Positions 9,124 through 17,553 of a stretch of 64,000 nt of DNA are shown in pieces (positions within the stretch are counted from its first letter, which is position 1; each line of letters begins with the position of its first letter). This DNA comes from Paeniglutamicibacter antarcticus_C (GTDB taxonomy: Bacteria > Actinomycetota > Actinomycetes > Actinomycetales > Micrococcaceae). The position numbers and the translations under genes are program-made. Location: positions 52,937 through 116,936 of the forward strand of contig NZ_BAABLK010000035.1 in the NCBI RefSeq assembly GCF_039544305.1, given 5' to 3'. The notes under the pieces are model-generated. The model saw only the letters and a program-made list of their open reading frames with translations. It had not been told where the DNA came from and ran no database searches.

Positions 9124-9617
9124 GGTCGTGGGCTCCGGTTAGTGGTGTCTGGGGATTGCAGGAAATCGTCAATCCGGGAGTTCATTGCCTCAAGCGTGGC
9201 TTCAAGATAACGTACCACTGCGGCTTGCTCATGACGTCCGAATCCGCCAATGATGCGCTCGGCGTCGTTGAAAAGGGGACGAAGTGCCTCCAGGACCTGT
9301 TGCACGGCTGCCGGACTCGCGGAAATCAGTTGGCTTCGCCGGTCGCTGGGATGGGGTTTGCGCTCCACATGCCCGCGCTCGCTCATGCGGTCAATGACTG
9401 CTGTTGTCGCTGCCGTGGAAATCTGCAACCGGGCGGCTAATCCACTGGGGGTCAGGTCATGGGCGCGGATCAAATGCTGCAGGGCCTGCAGGTCGGTTTC
9501 ATTTGTGTTGAGGTAGCGGCACAACGCACGCTCCAAGGCATCGTTGACGACCAGGACCTCCGAAAGCAGCTTCGAGGCGGGATGAACTGCTGAAACATCC
9601 TCCGGGGTAAGGCCCAT
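9120..9617 (-). CDS. MarR-family regulator at head of crt operon (CrtR-like)
   Basis: This is a 165-residue winged-helix repressor of the MarR type. The helix-turn-helix is around LTPSGLAARLQISTAATTAVI, followed by the wing RKPHPSDRRSQ, both classic. It is the first gene of the carotenoid operon and overlaps crtE by ATGA, so it would be made with the enzymes it probably controls. In C. glutamicum the MarR regulator CrtR represses crt genes and responds to geranylgeranyl diphosphate; that gene is divergent from crtE as I recall, whereas here it is co-directional. A perfect-arm palindrome lies 26 bases upstream of its start. Binding and ligand are inferred. Confidence 0.85.
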   Translation of the reverse strand: MGLTPEDVSAVHPASKLLSEVLVVNDALERALCRYLNTNETDLQALQHLIRAHDLTPSGLAARLQISTAATTAVIDRMSERGHVERKPHPSDRRSQLISASPAAVQQVLEALRPLFNDAERIIGGFGRHEQAAVVRYLEATLEAMNSRIDDFLQSPDTTNRSPRP

Positions 9618-9642
9618 CGCTTTAGCTCCATAGATTGATTAC

Positions 9643-9657
9643 TAGCTTGTCTAGCTA
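9643..9657. promoter_or_regulatory. 15-base palindrome between divergent pigment units
   Basis: TAGCT, a 5-base spacer and AGCTA form a perfect-armed inverted repeat 26 bases upstream of the MarR/crt operon and about 85 bases upstream of the divergent TspO-like gene. Size and position fit a MarR operator controlling both directions. This is inference from symmetry and place only. Confidence 0.5.
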
Positions 9658-9742
9658 CATCATTGTTTAACAGGATAGTGTTTGTCGAGTGGAGAAGAAA
9701 TTTTCACCACAGACCACTCCAGGTACCCAGGAGGAACCCCTG

Positions 9743-10564
9743 ATGAACACCGATGTCAAAGTCGGCCGTACCGTACCGATCCTCACGACGGCTGCGGTGA
9801 TAGCGGCCATTGTTGGCGCATTTTATGGCAGTGGAGCAGCCGGAGGAACTCCGGTCCAGGACGCGGCCCAAGGTCGGCTGGGTGCCGACGGCACACTCCT
9901 GGCACCGGGAACCGGTGCTTTTTCGATTTGGAGCCTGGTTTATGCGGGGTTGGCGGTTTACGCGATCTGGCAGCTCACCGGCACGGCGAGGCAATCATCG
10001 ACCCAGCGCAGCCTGCGCCCGCTGGCCGCGGCTTCGGCGATCCTCAATGCCTTGTGGCTCGGTGTGGTGCAACTGAACTGGCTCGGCTTCAGCGTGGTGG
10101 TCATGCTGGTCCTGTTGCTGGTCCTAATTTTCATGTTCATGCTCATGGCCAAGCGTCAAATGGATTCACCGGCGGAACGCTGGATCATGTGGCTAACATT
10201 TGGCCCGTATCTGGGATGGGTCAGCGTCGCCGCGGTGGCCAACATCGCCGCATGGCTGGCATCGCTGGGCCTGGGCCGTGATGCAGAGTGGATCGACGCC
10301 GCTGCCATTGGCCTGTGTGTAGTTGCCGCACTGATTGGAGCCGCTACCGTGGTGTATTCCAGGGGCCACGTTTCTGCTGCCCTGGCCATGATCTGGGGCA
10401 TCGCTTGGATCGGGGTGGGGCGCAGCGACGGGGGCATGACCTCGAGCGCCGTCGCGACCGGAGCGTTTGTCTCCGCTGCAACCCTGCTTATCTTTACCGC
10501 AGCGGCCACCTGGCGGCTGCGATCCGCGGCACCAACCACTAACAGAACGGCGGTTCATCCATGA
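9743..10564 (+). CDS. TspO/MBR-like (tryptophan-rich sensory) membrane protein
   Basis: This is a multi-pass membrane protein of 273 residues with roughly seven to eight hydrophobic segments. Stretches such as GAFSIWSLVYAGLAVYAIWQ resemble the TspO/MBR family, whose members bind porphyrins or isoprenoid-derived ligands and affect pigment regulation in phototrophs, but the protein is much longer than the usual 160 residues. The start at 9743 has AGGAGG 8 bases upstream and is preferred over a more upstream ATG. It overlaps the next gene as ATGA and diverges from the carotenoid operon. A role in sensing light, porphyrin or pigment intermediates is inference from family and location. Confidence 0.7.
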   Translation: MNTDVKVGRTVPILTTAAVIAAIVGAFYGSGAAGGTPVQDAAQGRLGADGTLLAPGTGAFSIWSLVYAGLAVYAIWQLTGTARQSSTQRSLRPLAAASAILNALWLGVVQLNWLGFSVVVMLVLLLVLIFMFMLMAKRQMDSPAERWIMWLTFGPYLGWVSVAAVANIAAWLASLGLGRDAEWIDAAAIGLCVVAALIGAATVVYSRGHVSAALAMIWGIAWIGVGRSDGGMTSSAVATGAFVSAATLLIFTAAATWRLRSAAPTTNRTAVHP

Positions 10565-12051
10565 GCGTCATAGCAGTCACCGGCGCCACCGGATACATCG
10601 GTGGCAGATTGGTCCCGATCTTGTTGGCCCAGGGGCACAAGATCCGGGTGATGACCCGGCGGGCCAGCGCCCTGCGCGATGTTCCTTGGAGATCCGAAGT
10701 CGAGGTCATAGAAGGTGACCTGACGGACCATCGGGCCGCGCGTGAGCTATGCGAAGGCGTGGACGTCCTCTACTACCTCGTTCATTCCATGGGCGGGAGG
10801 ACAGATTTTGTCCCCGTTGAGGAGCGGTGCGCCAACACCATCGTCGAGGCGGCTAAGGTCGAGGGAATCAAGCGCTTTGTTTACCTCTCGGGTCTGCACC
10901 CCGAAGGGGAGCTGAGCCGACACTTGACCTCAAGGGTTAAGGTGGGTGAGATCCTGGAAGCCAGTGGGATCCCGACCATCACGTTGCAGGCTGGACTGAT
11001 CATTGGATCGGGGTCGGCGAGCTTTGAGATGGTTCGCCACCTCACTGACGTCCTGCCGGTGATGCCTGCCCCCAAGTGGGTGCTTAACAGGGTTCAGCCG
11101 ATCTCCGTGCGGGACGCCCTGCACTATCTCAGCCATGCCGCGGATCTCCCGCCGGAGGTCTCGGGGGCCTACGACATTGGCGGTCCCGACGCCTACTCCT
11201 ACGCTGATATCATGCGGATTTATGCCGACGCCGCGAAGCTGCGACGACCGACTATTTTGGCGCTGCCTGTGCTTACCCCGTGGCTGTCGGCCCAGTGGGT
11301 GAACCTGGTGACACCGATTCCCCGTTCGCTGGCGATCCCTCTGGTTGGGTCCTTGCAGCATGATTGCGTGATGCACAATTCCGACATAGATGGCATTATT
11401 CCGCCTCCGGACAAGGGGCTACTTGACTACCGCCAGTCCGTGGAACTGGCGCTGGCCAAGATGGAGCAAGATGAGGTGGTGACGACTTGGGCCACGGCCC
11501 AGGCGCTGGCCTTGCCGGCAGAGTCCCTGCCCTCTGACCCGGAATGGGCCGGACAACGGGTATACACCGACGACAGGGGCCGCGACAGCACCGCTTCACC
11601 TGCCTCGGTCTTTACTGTGATCCAGGGAATTGGCGGGACTACGGGTTACTACTCGTTGTCAGGGATGTGGGCGTTACGCGGACTGATGGACAAGATGGTC
11701 GGCGGGGTCGGGTTGCGTCGTGGTCGGCGCAGTGCCACGACCTTGGCGCTTGGTGATCCATTGGACTGGTGGCGCGTTGAGGCCCTGGTTCCTGATGAGC
11801 TGTTGCGGTTGCGCGCTGAAATGCGTGTACCGGGCAAGGCCTGGCTGGAGTTGTCCGTTGAACCGAGGGACGGTGGAGGAAGCCATTATCGCCAGCGTGC
11901 GGTATTCTTCCCGCGTGGATTGGCTGGACGGCTTTACTGGTTCTCCATCCTGCCGTTCCACGGAATCATTTTCTCCTCGATGGCCAAACAGATCACCAGC
12001 ACTGCTGAGAAGCTTGAGGAAGAAAAGGCCGAGGGCCTAAGCGAGACGTAA
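10561..12051 (+). CDS. SDR-family NAD(P)-binding protein with DUF2867 domain
   Basis: The first about 300 residues form an atypical SDR (NmrA/YbjT-like) Rossmann fold with GATGYIGG at residue 8 and GRTDFVPVEE and YLSGLHPEG further on. The last about 160 residues match the DUF2867 layout seen in relatives, including DPLDWWRVEAL and YRQRAVFFPRGLAGRLYW. The protein is 496 residues, as expected for this two-domain family. The reaction is unknown; such proteins are usually called NAD(P)H-binding oxidoreductases. It is translationally coupled to the TspO-like gene. A strong hairpin follows before the FAD gene. Confidence 0.75.
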   Translation: MSVIAVTGATGYIGGRLVPILLAQGHKIRVMTRRASALRDVPWRSEVEVIEGDLTDHRAARELCEGVDVLYYLVHSMGGRTDFVPVEERCANTIVEAAKVEGIKRFVYLSGLHPEGELSRHLTSRVKVGEILEASGIPTITLQAGLIIGSGSASFEMVRHLTDVLPVMPAPKWVLNRVQPISVRDALHYLSHAADLPPEVSGAYDIGGPDAYSYADIMRIYADAAKLRRPTILALPVLTPWLSAQWVNLVTPIPRSLAIPLVGSLQHDCVMHNSDIDGIIPPPDKGLLDYRQSVELALAKMEQDEVVTTWATAQALALPAESLPSDPEWAGQRVYTDDRGRDSTASPASVFTVIQGIGGTTGYYSLSGMWALRGLMDKMVGGVGLRRGRRSATTLALGDPLDWWRVEALVPDELLRLRAEMRVPGKAWLELSVEPRDGGGSHYRQRAVFFPRGLAGRLYWFSILPFHGIIFSSMAKQITSTAEKLEEEKAEGLSET

Positions 12052-12144
12052 ACCGCTCGCCAGAAGATGGCGGAGAACATTCATGCCAGTTTCCGGCGAC
12101 TTTAGGATTCAGGTACGCAGTGGTGCACGGTTAATGGTTGGCTC

Positions 12145-12186
12145 CCTCTGGCACCTTCGGTGCTCAAACACCGAGGGTGCTAGGGG
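12145..12186. terminator. Long hairpin between SDR and FAD genes
   Basis: GCACCTTCGGTG at 12151-12162 pairs with CACCGAGGGTGC at 12169-12180 with one G:T pair and a CTCAAA loop; outer bases 12145-12150 and 12181-12186 extend it to about 18 pairs. No T-run follows. It may be a terminator for the upstream gene or a leader structure 25 bases before the next ATG. Confidence 0.5.
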
Positions 12187-12210
12187 AAGCGAAGAAGTAG
12201 GGAAGTTGTC

Positions 12211-13842
12211 ATGGAAGTAATAGTCGTCGGTGCAGGTCTGGCGGGGTTGCACGCCGCCAGGCTTGCGGTTTCACAGGGCCACCACGTAACGGTATTGGAG
12301 GCTTCCGAGCGAATCGGTGGACGCGTCGACACCGAGGTGATCGACGGGTTCCGCTGCGATCGGGGCTTTCAGCTTATTAATCCCGGGTACCCGGAGGCCA
12401 AGCGAGCGCTGGATTTGAAAGCGCTGGTCTTGCACGCCTCGGGCCGTGGCGTCGCGGTGCGGGATGAGCACGGTGTCCGCGTCCTGGCCGATCCTTTCCG
12501 TCACCCCTCCCACATTTTGGGGCTTATCAGTGGCATCGTGGCGCCGGCGGATCTTTTGGCCCTTCTGCGTTGGACCCGTCTGGCCGGCGACAAGTCACGG
12601 ACACTGAAACAAAGCGTCGAAGCTGCTGGATTATCTGATCCGTTCCGCAAGGTCATTGAGCGCTTCTTCGCCGGGGTGGTGGGAGATGCGGAGCTGGTGG
12701 TTGCTGCCCCGTTCGCCCGAAAACTTGCTTGGTACTTCCTCAAGGGAATCCCCTCGCTTCCGGCCAAGGGAATGAGCGCCATGGCCCATCAGCTGGCCGA
12801 ACCGGTTATGGACCGGATCCGATTTTCCACGGCGGCAGAGTCACTGACAGCCAAGGACGGTCGGGTCAGCGTGCACTGCGCCTCCGGAGAACACTTAAGC
12901 GCAGACCGGGTGGTGTTGGCCGCTGGCCCCCGTTCCAGCGCCAGACTTACCGGGCAAGCAGAGCCCGCCATGAACGGTCTCACGACGTGGTGGTTTGCCG
13001 CATCCCGGCGTCCCACGGCGTCGACCTTCCTGCACGTGGACGTTCGCGACGGTGCCAGGCTCACTCACACATCGGTCATATCCAATATCTGTCCGTCGTA
13101 CGCCCCGGCAGGCCAGCATCTGGTGCAAGCCACGGCCGTCGGCGCGCACGGTTTGGATGATGGGGAGGCGCTGGCCCAGGCTGCCGGGATCCTCGGGATC
13201 GATAACCCTGATTGGCGATTGCTGGTGCGCCACGACGTCCACGATGCGCTACCTGTCATCACACCGGGCCATCGCGCGCTATACAGCACGATGCCCGGTG
13301 TTCTCATCGCCGGTGACACCGCCGAAGCCTCCATCCAAGGAGCGCTTGCCAGCGGCGCAGCCGCCGCTGCGGACCTCAGCGGCCCACACGCCGTCCAGAA
13401 TCGGCGAACGAGAGGCACGGACACCTTCACCGTCCGCCTACGGCAACGCGGAAACGCGTCCGATGTGTGGCATAAACTTATTGATCTCGATCGCCACAGC
13501 AAGGCCATCCCATTCACTGCGGTGACGCCTGCTGCAAGCCACATGCATGAAGGCCTGGAATTTGTCGGGCTGACGCAAATAGGTCCGGTGAAATTCGCTG
13601 ACCGCATGACGGTACGGCTGGCGCAGCCCCCGGCAGACCGATCCCCGGGGTTCTTGAAAGTATCGAAGTTCGGGCCCGTGGCAGGCGAAGTAGAGGCTAC
13701 CGTCGAGCAGCAGGGTTCTGATGTATTGATCATTTGGCGCCAGAGCCTTCGCCCCGCGTGGTTGCCGCGGTGGCTGCGGCCAGCCGGAGCCGTGGTCGCG
13801 AAGGCCGGATACGGAATCGGCCTGCGCAAACTACTTGGGTGA
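12211..13842 (+). CDS. FAD-dependent oxidoreductase fused to SRPBCC domain
   Basis: This 543-residue protein has two parts. Residues 1-390 are a flavin amine-oxidase/CrtI-like fold with VIVVGAGLAGLHAARLA, LEASERIGGRVDTE and a C-terminal FAD signature around GVLIAGDTAEASIQGAL. From about residue 405 to the end the sequence looks like an SRPBCC (polyketide cyclase/ligand-binding) domain, with DVWHKLIDLDRHSKAIPFT, a middle KFADRMTVRL and the final helix around GAVVAKAGYGIGLRKLL. I see no frameshift at the junction. AGGGAAG lies just upstream of the ATG. The substrate is unknown; its location next to the carotenoid operon suggests an isoprenoid or carotenoid-like ligand, which is inference. The two parts may exist as separate proteins elsewhere. 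Confidence 0.75.
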   Translation: MEVIVVGAGLAGLHAARLAVSQGHHVTVLEASERIGGRVDTEVIDGFRCDRGFQLINPGYPEAKRALDLKALVLHASGRGVAVRDEHGVRVLADPFRHPSHILGLISGIVAPADLLALLRWTRLAGDKSRTLKQSVEAAGLSDPFRKVIERFFAGVVGDAELVVAAPFARKLAWYFLKGIPSLPAKGMSAMAHQLAEPVMDRIRFSTAAESLTAKDGRVSVHCASGEHLSADRVVLAAGPRSSARLTGQAEPAMNGLTTWWFAASRRPTASTFLHVDVRDGARLTHTSVISNICPSYAPAGQHLVQATAVGAHGLDDGEALAQAAGILGIDNPDWRLLVRHDVHDALPVITPGHRALYSTMPGVLIAGDTAEASIQGALASGAAAAADLSGPHAVQNRRTRGTDTFTVRLRQRGNASDVWHKLIDLDRHSKAIPFTAVTPAASHMHEGLEFVGLTQIGPVKFADRMTVRLAQPPADRSPGFLKVSKFGPVAGEVEATVEQQGSDVLIIWRQSLRPAWLPRWLRPAGAVVAKAGYGIGLRKLLG

Positions 13843-14103
13843 TCAGATCCATCCCAAGGATCAGCCGTCGGAAAACCCTGGGGTCCACGTGGTCCCCGGT
13901 CGTGGCCTGGCACGGAGCAGATCTTTCCGCTCGCGGGGGCAACACGGAGGACTAGGCAGCTTGTATGTCATCCATGGACAGCGAAGGGCCACCGATCGGA
14001 TCGGGACAACGATACTCATGGCCCGCCATCGGTCGAAGGATCCTGATGGCTTGCGGGGACCAACTTGCGGTTGCAGGTTCCCGAACATCGCGGATCTACG
14101 CCG
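13843..14103. other. Intergenic, no gene seen
   Basis: These 261 bases lie between converging genes. No convincing coding frame or strong terminator was seen. Confidence 0.5.
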
Positions 14104-14718
14104 CTAGGCGGCAGGAACACCCGGCTCGCGAACCGAAGCAATGCTGGCCTCAACGTCATGTGCTGTTTCGGCTAGAAAACGAATGACGGTTTCCTGCTCG
14201 GCCTGGCTCAGCCGAGCTGCAGCACCGAAGCGTGCGGCGTGATGACGTCCGACTTGTTCTCGGGCGGCTATGTGCGCGCCATTGGTCACCTCGACACACA
14301 GGGACCTCCGGTCCGTGGGGTGGGCGGTGCGCACAACGTGCCCGGCCTTTTCCATCTTGTCGATCATTTTGGTCACCGAGGCCGTGCTGATCTTCAGATG
14401 CTTCGCCAGCGCGCTGGGTGTTACAAAGGAACCTGTGTTTTTTGCAGAGATCAGGAAACGGACTGCCCTCATATCTGTCTCGTTTAGCTGCATGTATTGC
14501 TGTGACGCGAGCGATATCTTACGCTCGACAGCACGTAGTCTGCCCATCTCGGCCATGATCCGATCGATCCGCTGAAGCTCTTCGTGGCTTTGGGCGGATC
14601 GGTCTATCAATTCACTGCGAGGGTCGCTTGCGCTGAGGTCGTAGATCTTTGGAAGCTCTTCGAGTTTCAAGCGGATCGCACCCTTTCGCTGGGGAGAATG
14701 ATAATCATACTTACCCAT
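14104..14718 (-). CDS. MarR-family transcriptional regulator
   Basis: This is a second MarR-type repressor, about 204 residues. The helix-turn-helix is at VTPSALAKHLKISTASVTKMID and the wing at RTAHPTDRRSLCVEV. Compared with the crt regulator it has an N-terminal extension of about 60 residues with charged helices. I place the start at the ATG at 14718; an upstream in-frame ATG at 14748 exists, but it would put a palindrome inside the coding region and neither start has a clear ribosome site. It converges with the FAD-SRPBCC gene. The target is unknown. Confidence 0.8.
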   Translation of the reverse strand: MGKYDYHSPQRKGAIRLKLEELPKIYDLSASDPRSELIDRSAQSHEELQRIDRIMAEMGRLRAVERKISLASQQYMQLNETDMRAVRFLISAKNTGSFVTPSALAKHLKISTASVTKMIDKMEKAGHVVRTAHPTDRRSLCVEVTNGAHIAAREQVGRHHAARFGAAARLSQAEQETVIRFLAETAHDVEASIASVREPGVPAA

Positions 14719-14731
14719 GATACTGCGCTGA

Positions 14732-14772
14732 GGCCCACGATGGGCCAACTTTATCGGTGCCGGTGCCGGTGC
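14732..14772. promoter_or_regulatory. Palindrome and hexamer repeat upstream of MarR gene
   Basis: GGCCCA-CGA-TGGGCC (14732-14746) is a perfect 6-3-6 palindrome 14 bases upstream of the chosen MarR start, and CGGTGC is repeated three times in tandem at 14755-14772. The palindrome could be an autoregulatory operator. Confidence 0.35.
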
Positions 14773-14916
14773 CGTAACCGGCTGTCAAGCGTTGCTCTGG
14801 GTTTTTTGCCTTAACCAAGATGGTGCGCAGCCCCCGACACGAGTCTTCGGTAGAGGGGATGCGCACCACGAGGGTTGATTTTGTTTTCCCGGCATCCAGC
14901 GCCGGGCAACGAGATG

Positions 14917-15768
14917 TTAGGTGGCCGGGATGACCGAACCCTCGGTCCACGTGGTCTTGATGTATTCCGCGACCTCATCGGAGTGGAGAAGCTCCTCGAG
15001 CTTCGCGACTCCTGCGCTTTCTTCGCCCTCGCGCCAGGTCAGGAAGTTGGCGTTCGGGTTGTTCTCGGGCGATTCCTGGGCCAGGATCTCATTGGCGTCA
15101 AGCTTGGCCTGGATGATGTAGTTGCCGTTCACCACGGCCAGGCCGACGGTGGGGTCCTCCTGGTAGAACTTCGGCACCTGCTCGGAGTTCACTTCCTGGA
15201 ACTTGAGCTTCTTCGGGTTCTTGGCGGCATCGTCCTGCACCGTCAAGGCGGAGTCTTTGTCGTCTAGGTCCGCGAGCAACCCGGCGGATTCCAGTACGCG
15301 CATTCCGCGGATCTGGTTGACGGGGTCGTTGTTCAAGACCACGACGGCTCCCTCTTCAACCGAGGCCGCGTCCTTGTACTTCTTGGAGAACACGGTCAGC
15401 GGCTCCACGTGGACGCCCGCACCGTGGTCGAACTTGTAGCCCTTGGTCGCCACCTGGTCATCCAGGTAGGCCTGGGTCTGGAAGTAGTTGGCATCGATGG
15501 TGCCGTCGCTCAGGGCGATGTTCGGAGTCTGGTAGTCATCGATCTCGGTAATTTCCAGGTCAATGCCGGCATCCTTGGCGAGCTTCTCGTCGATGAACTC
15601 AAGGATCTGTGCGTGCGGGATCGGGCTGGCACCGACCTTCACGATCGTGGGGTTGGCGGGGTCGAGCTTGGCATCCGCGCTGGGGGCAGCGGCAGTGCCG
15701 CCACCGCAAGCCGTCAGTGCGAACAAAGTGGCGACACCAGTCAGGGCAAGTGCGAGTTTCTTACGCAT
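14917..15768 (-). CDS. metQ: Methionine ABC transporter substrate-binding lipoprotein
   Basis: This 283-residue NlpA/MetQ-family lipoprotein captures methionine outside the membrane for the MetNI importer. It begins with a lipoprotein signal (MRKKLALALTGV), with the lipid-attachment cysteine in FALTACGG at residue 21. The mature part shows the family pattern: VKVGASPIPHAQIL, then the YQTPNIALSDGTIDANYFQT stretch and VHVEPLTVFS. Order on the minus strand is metN, metI, metQ, with a 120-base gap before metQ that may allow a separate start or stronger expression. Methionine specificity is inferred from family; D-methionine is also possible. Confidence 0.93.
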   Translation of the reverse strand: MRKKLALALTGVATLFALTACGGGTAAAPSADAKLDPANPTIVKVGASPIPHAQILEFIDEKLAKDAGIDLEITEIDDYQTPNIALSDGTIDANYFQTQAYLDDQVATKGYKFDHGAGVHVEPLTVFSKKYKDAASVEEGAVVVLNNDPVNQIRGMRVLESAGLLADLDDKDSALTVQDDAAKNPKKLKFQEVNSEQVPKFYQEDPTVGLAVVNGNYIIQAKLDANEILAQESPENNPNANFLTWREGEESAGVAKLEELLHSDEVAEYIKTTWTEGSVIPAT

Positions 15769-15888
15769 TGGCTGCGTTCCTTTACATCAAGACCCGTGTT
15801 TCTTGGACATCGGGCGGCTTACGCGGCTAGCGGCTACTGGCTGCGTGCCGACGGAACGAACCGCCGGAATACTGTGGATGGTGAACGT

Positions 15889-16569
15889 CTAGCGGTGGTC
15901 GACCACGCGGGCGAACCAGTCACCGAGGATCTGGACGAACTGGACCAGGACGACCATGATCACGATGGTGACCATCATGATGGTGAAGTCGTAGCGCTGG
16001 AACCCGTAGTTGTAGGCCAATCGCCCCAGCCCACCTCCGCCGACCAGGCCCGCCATCGCGGAGTACCCGATGAGGGTGACGATGGTCGTGGTGGCCGCGG
16101 CGATGATCCCGGGCAGCGCCTCGGGAACCAGGACCTTGCGCACGACCTGCAGCTTGGTCGAACCCATGACCAAGGCGGCGTCGATTTTTCCGGAGGAGAC
16201 ATCACGCAGCGCCGTTTCCACCAACCGGGCGAAGAACGGGATGGTCCCGATGGTCAGGGACACCGATGCGGCGACGGGGCCCAGCGAGGTGCCCACCACC
16301 AGTGCGGCAAAAGGAATCAGGGAAACCATCAGGATGGCAAACGGGATCGAGCGGGTGATGTTCACGATGATTCCCGAGAGCACCACGTTGAGCCAGCGGA
16401 TCGGGGTGAGTCCGCCGCGGGCGGTGTTCAGCAACAGGACGCCCAGCGGCAAGCCGATCACGACGGTGAACAGCGCGGAGATCCCCGTCATTTGCAGGGT
16501 CTCGAGCGTCGCAGGCCACATGGCCTTGGTAATGCCGGGATTGGCTATTAGGTCGTTGAAGAAGTCCAT
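15889..16569 (-). CDS. metI: Methionine ABC transporter permease
   Basis: This inner-membrane permease of 226 residues has about five transmembrane segments. The ABC-coupling EAA-type loop is seen around VRKVLVPEALPGIIAAA near residue 145, and the family pattern GYSAMAGLVGGGGLGRLAYNYGF follows. It starts 3 bases after the metN stop, which is tight coupling. It forms the channel for methionine with MetN as its ATPase. Confidence 0.95.
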   Translation of the reverse strand: MDFFNDLIANPGITKAMWPATLETLQMTGISALFTVVIGLPLGVLLLNTARGGLTPIRWLNVVLSGIIVNITRSIPFAILMVSLIPFAALVVGTSLGPVAASVSLTIGTIPFFARLVETALRDVSSGKIDAALVMGSTKLQVVRKVLVPEALPGIIAAATTTIVTLIGYSAMAGLVGGGGLGRLAYNYGFQRYDFTIMMVTIVIMVVLVQFVQILGDWFARVVDHR

Positions 16570-16572
16570 GGA

Positions 16573-17553
16573 CTACTTGGCCTCCTTGAGCGTCACGGCA
16601 ACGCCGTTGGCGAGCAGGTGATTGGTGATGGCGGTGATGTCCGAGCCCTCGGGAAGCTGGATGCGCAGGTGCGCAAACTGGTGCTCACCGAGCTGCTCAA
16701 CGGACCCGGCCAAGACGTTGACATCGGTGTCGAAGGTGCGCGCGATAGAGGAGATGACCGGATCGGCAGCCTGGTCCCCGGAGTAGAGCAGGTCCAGAAC
16801 GACTCCGGCGGGCAGTCCCTCGGGCATCGGCAACAACGCCTGGGAGAGCCTTCCTGCGGGATCGGCCACAACCTTGGCGATGTCCCCGTGTTCGACGATG
16901 CGCCCTGCCTCGAGCAGCGAGACGGAGTCGCAGGCCTGCTTCACGACGTACATTTCGTGGGTGATGATCAGCACGGTGAGGTTCAGTCTGTCGCGCACCG
17001 ACTTGATGAGGGTAAGGATCTCGTCGGTGGTCTTGGGATCCAGTGCGCTGGTGGGCTCGTCGCACAGCAGCACATCGGGATCCGAGGACAGTGCCCGGGC
17101 AATGCCCACGCGCTGGCGCTGTCCACCGGAGAGCTGCGCCGGGTAGGCATCGGCGAACTGGGTCAGCCCAACGAGTTCCAGGAGGGCAGAGACCTTTGGC
17201 GCGATCTTGGCCTTGGGCGTGCCGATCAATTCAAGGGGGAAGGCCACGTTCTGTGCCGTGGTGCGCGAGTCCATCAGGTTCGCATGCTGGAAGACCATGC
17301 CGATGCGACGCCGTGCGGTGCGCAGATCGCTGTCGGAGACGTTGGCCAGTTCCTTGTTGTTCACAGAGACGGACCCGGAGGTGGGTCGATCCAGCAAGGT
17401 CAGGCAGCGCACGAGGGTTGACTTGCCTGCGCCTGAATGGCCAATGATGCCGTGGATTTGTCCGGCATCCACGCGCAGGGAGACACCGTCGAGGGCAACG
17501 ACGGTGCGGTCGCCCTGCCGGTAGACCTTGCGCAGGTCGGTGACTGTGATCAA
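16573..17553 (-). CDS. metN: Methionine ABC transporter ATP-binding protein
   Basis: This 326-residue ATPase drives methionine import. It has Walker A GHSGAGKSTL, the Q-loop VFQHANLM, the ABC signature QLSGGQRQRV, Walker B VLLCDEPTSALD and the switch histidine in ITHEMYVV. The last about 80 residues form the NIL domain (starting around VLDLLYSGDQAADPV), which in MetN binds methionine and shuts off transport when cytoplasmic methionine is high. I chose the TTG at 17553, six codons after a more upstream possible TTG, because AAGGA lies at the right distance and the conserved ITVTDLRKVY follows it directly. Confidence 0.95.
   Translation of the reverse strand: MITVTDLRKVYRQGDRTVVALDGVSLRVDAGQIHGIIGHSGAGKSTLVRCLTLLDRPTSGSVSVNNKELANVSDSDLRTARRRIGMVFQHANLMDSRTTAQNVAFPLELIGTPKAKIAPKVSALLELVGLTQFADAYPAQLSGGQRQRVGIARALSSDPDVLLCDEPTSALDPKTTDEILTLIKSVRDRLNLTVLIITHEMYVVKQACDSVSLLEAGRIVEHGDIAKVVADPAGRLSQALLPMPEGLPAGVVLDLLYSGDQAADPVISSIARTFDTDVNVLAGSVEQLGEHQFAHLRIQLPEGSDITAITNHLLANGVAVTLKEAK

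Noticed and set aside
14755..14772. Three hexamer repeats as a CRISPR or regulatory array
   Set aside because: Too short and without spacers.
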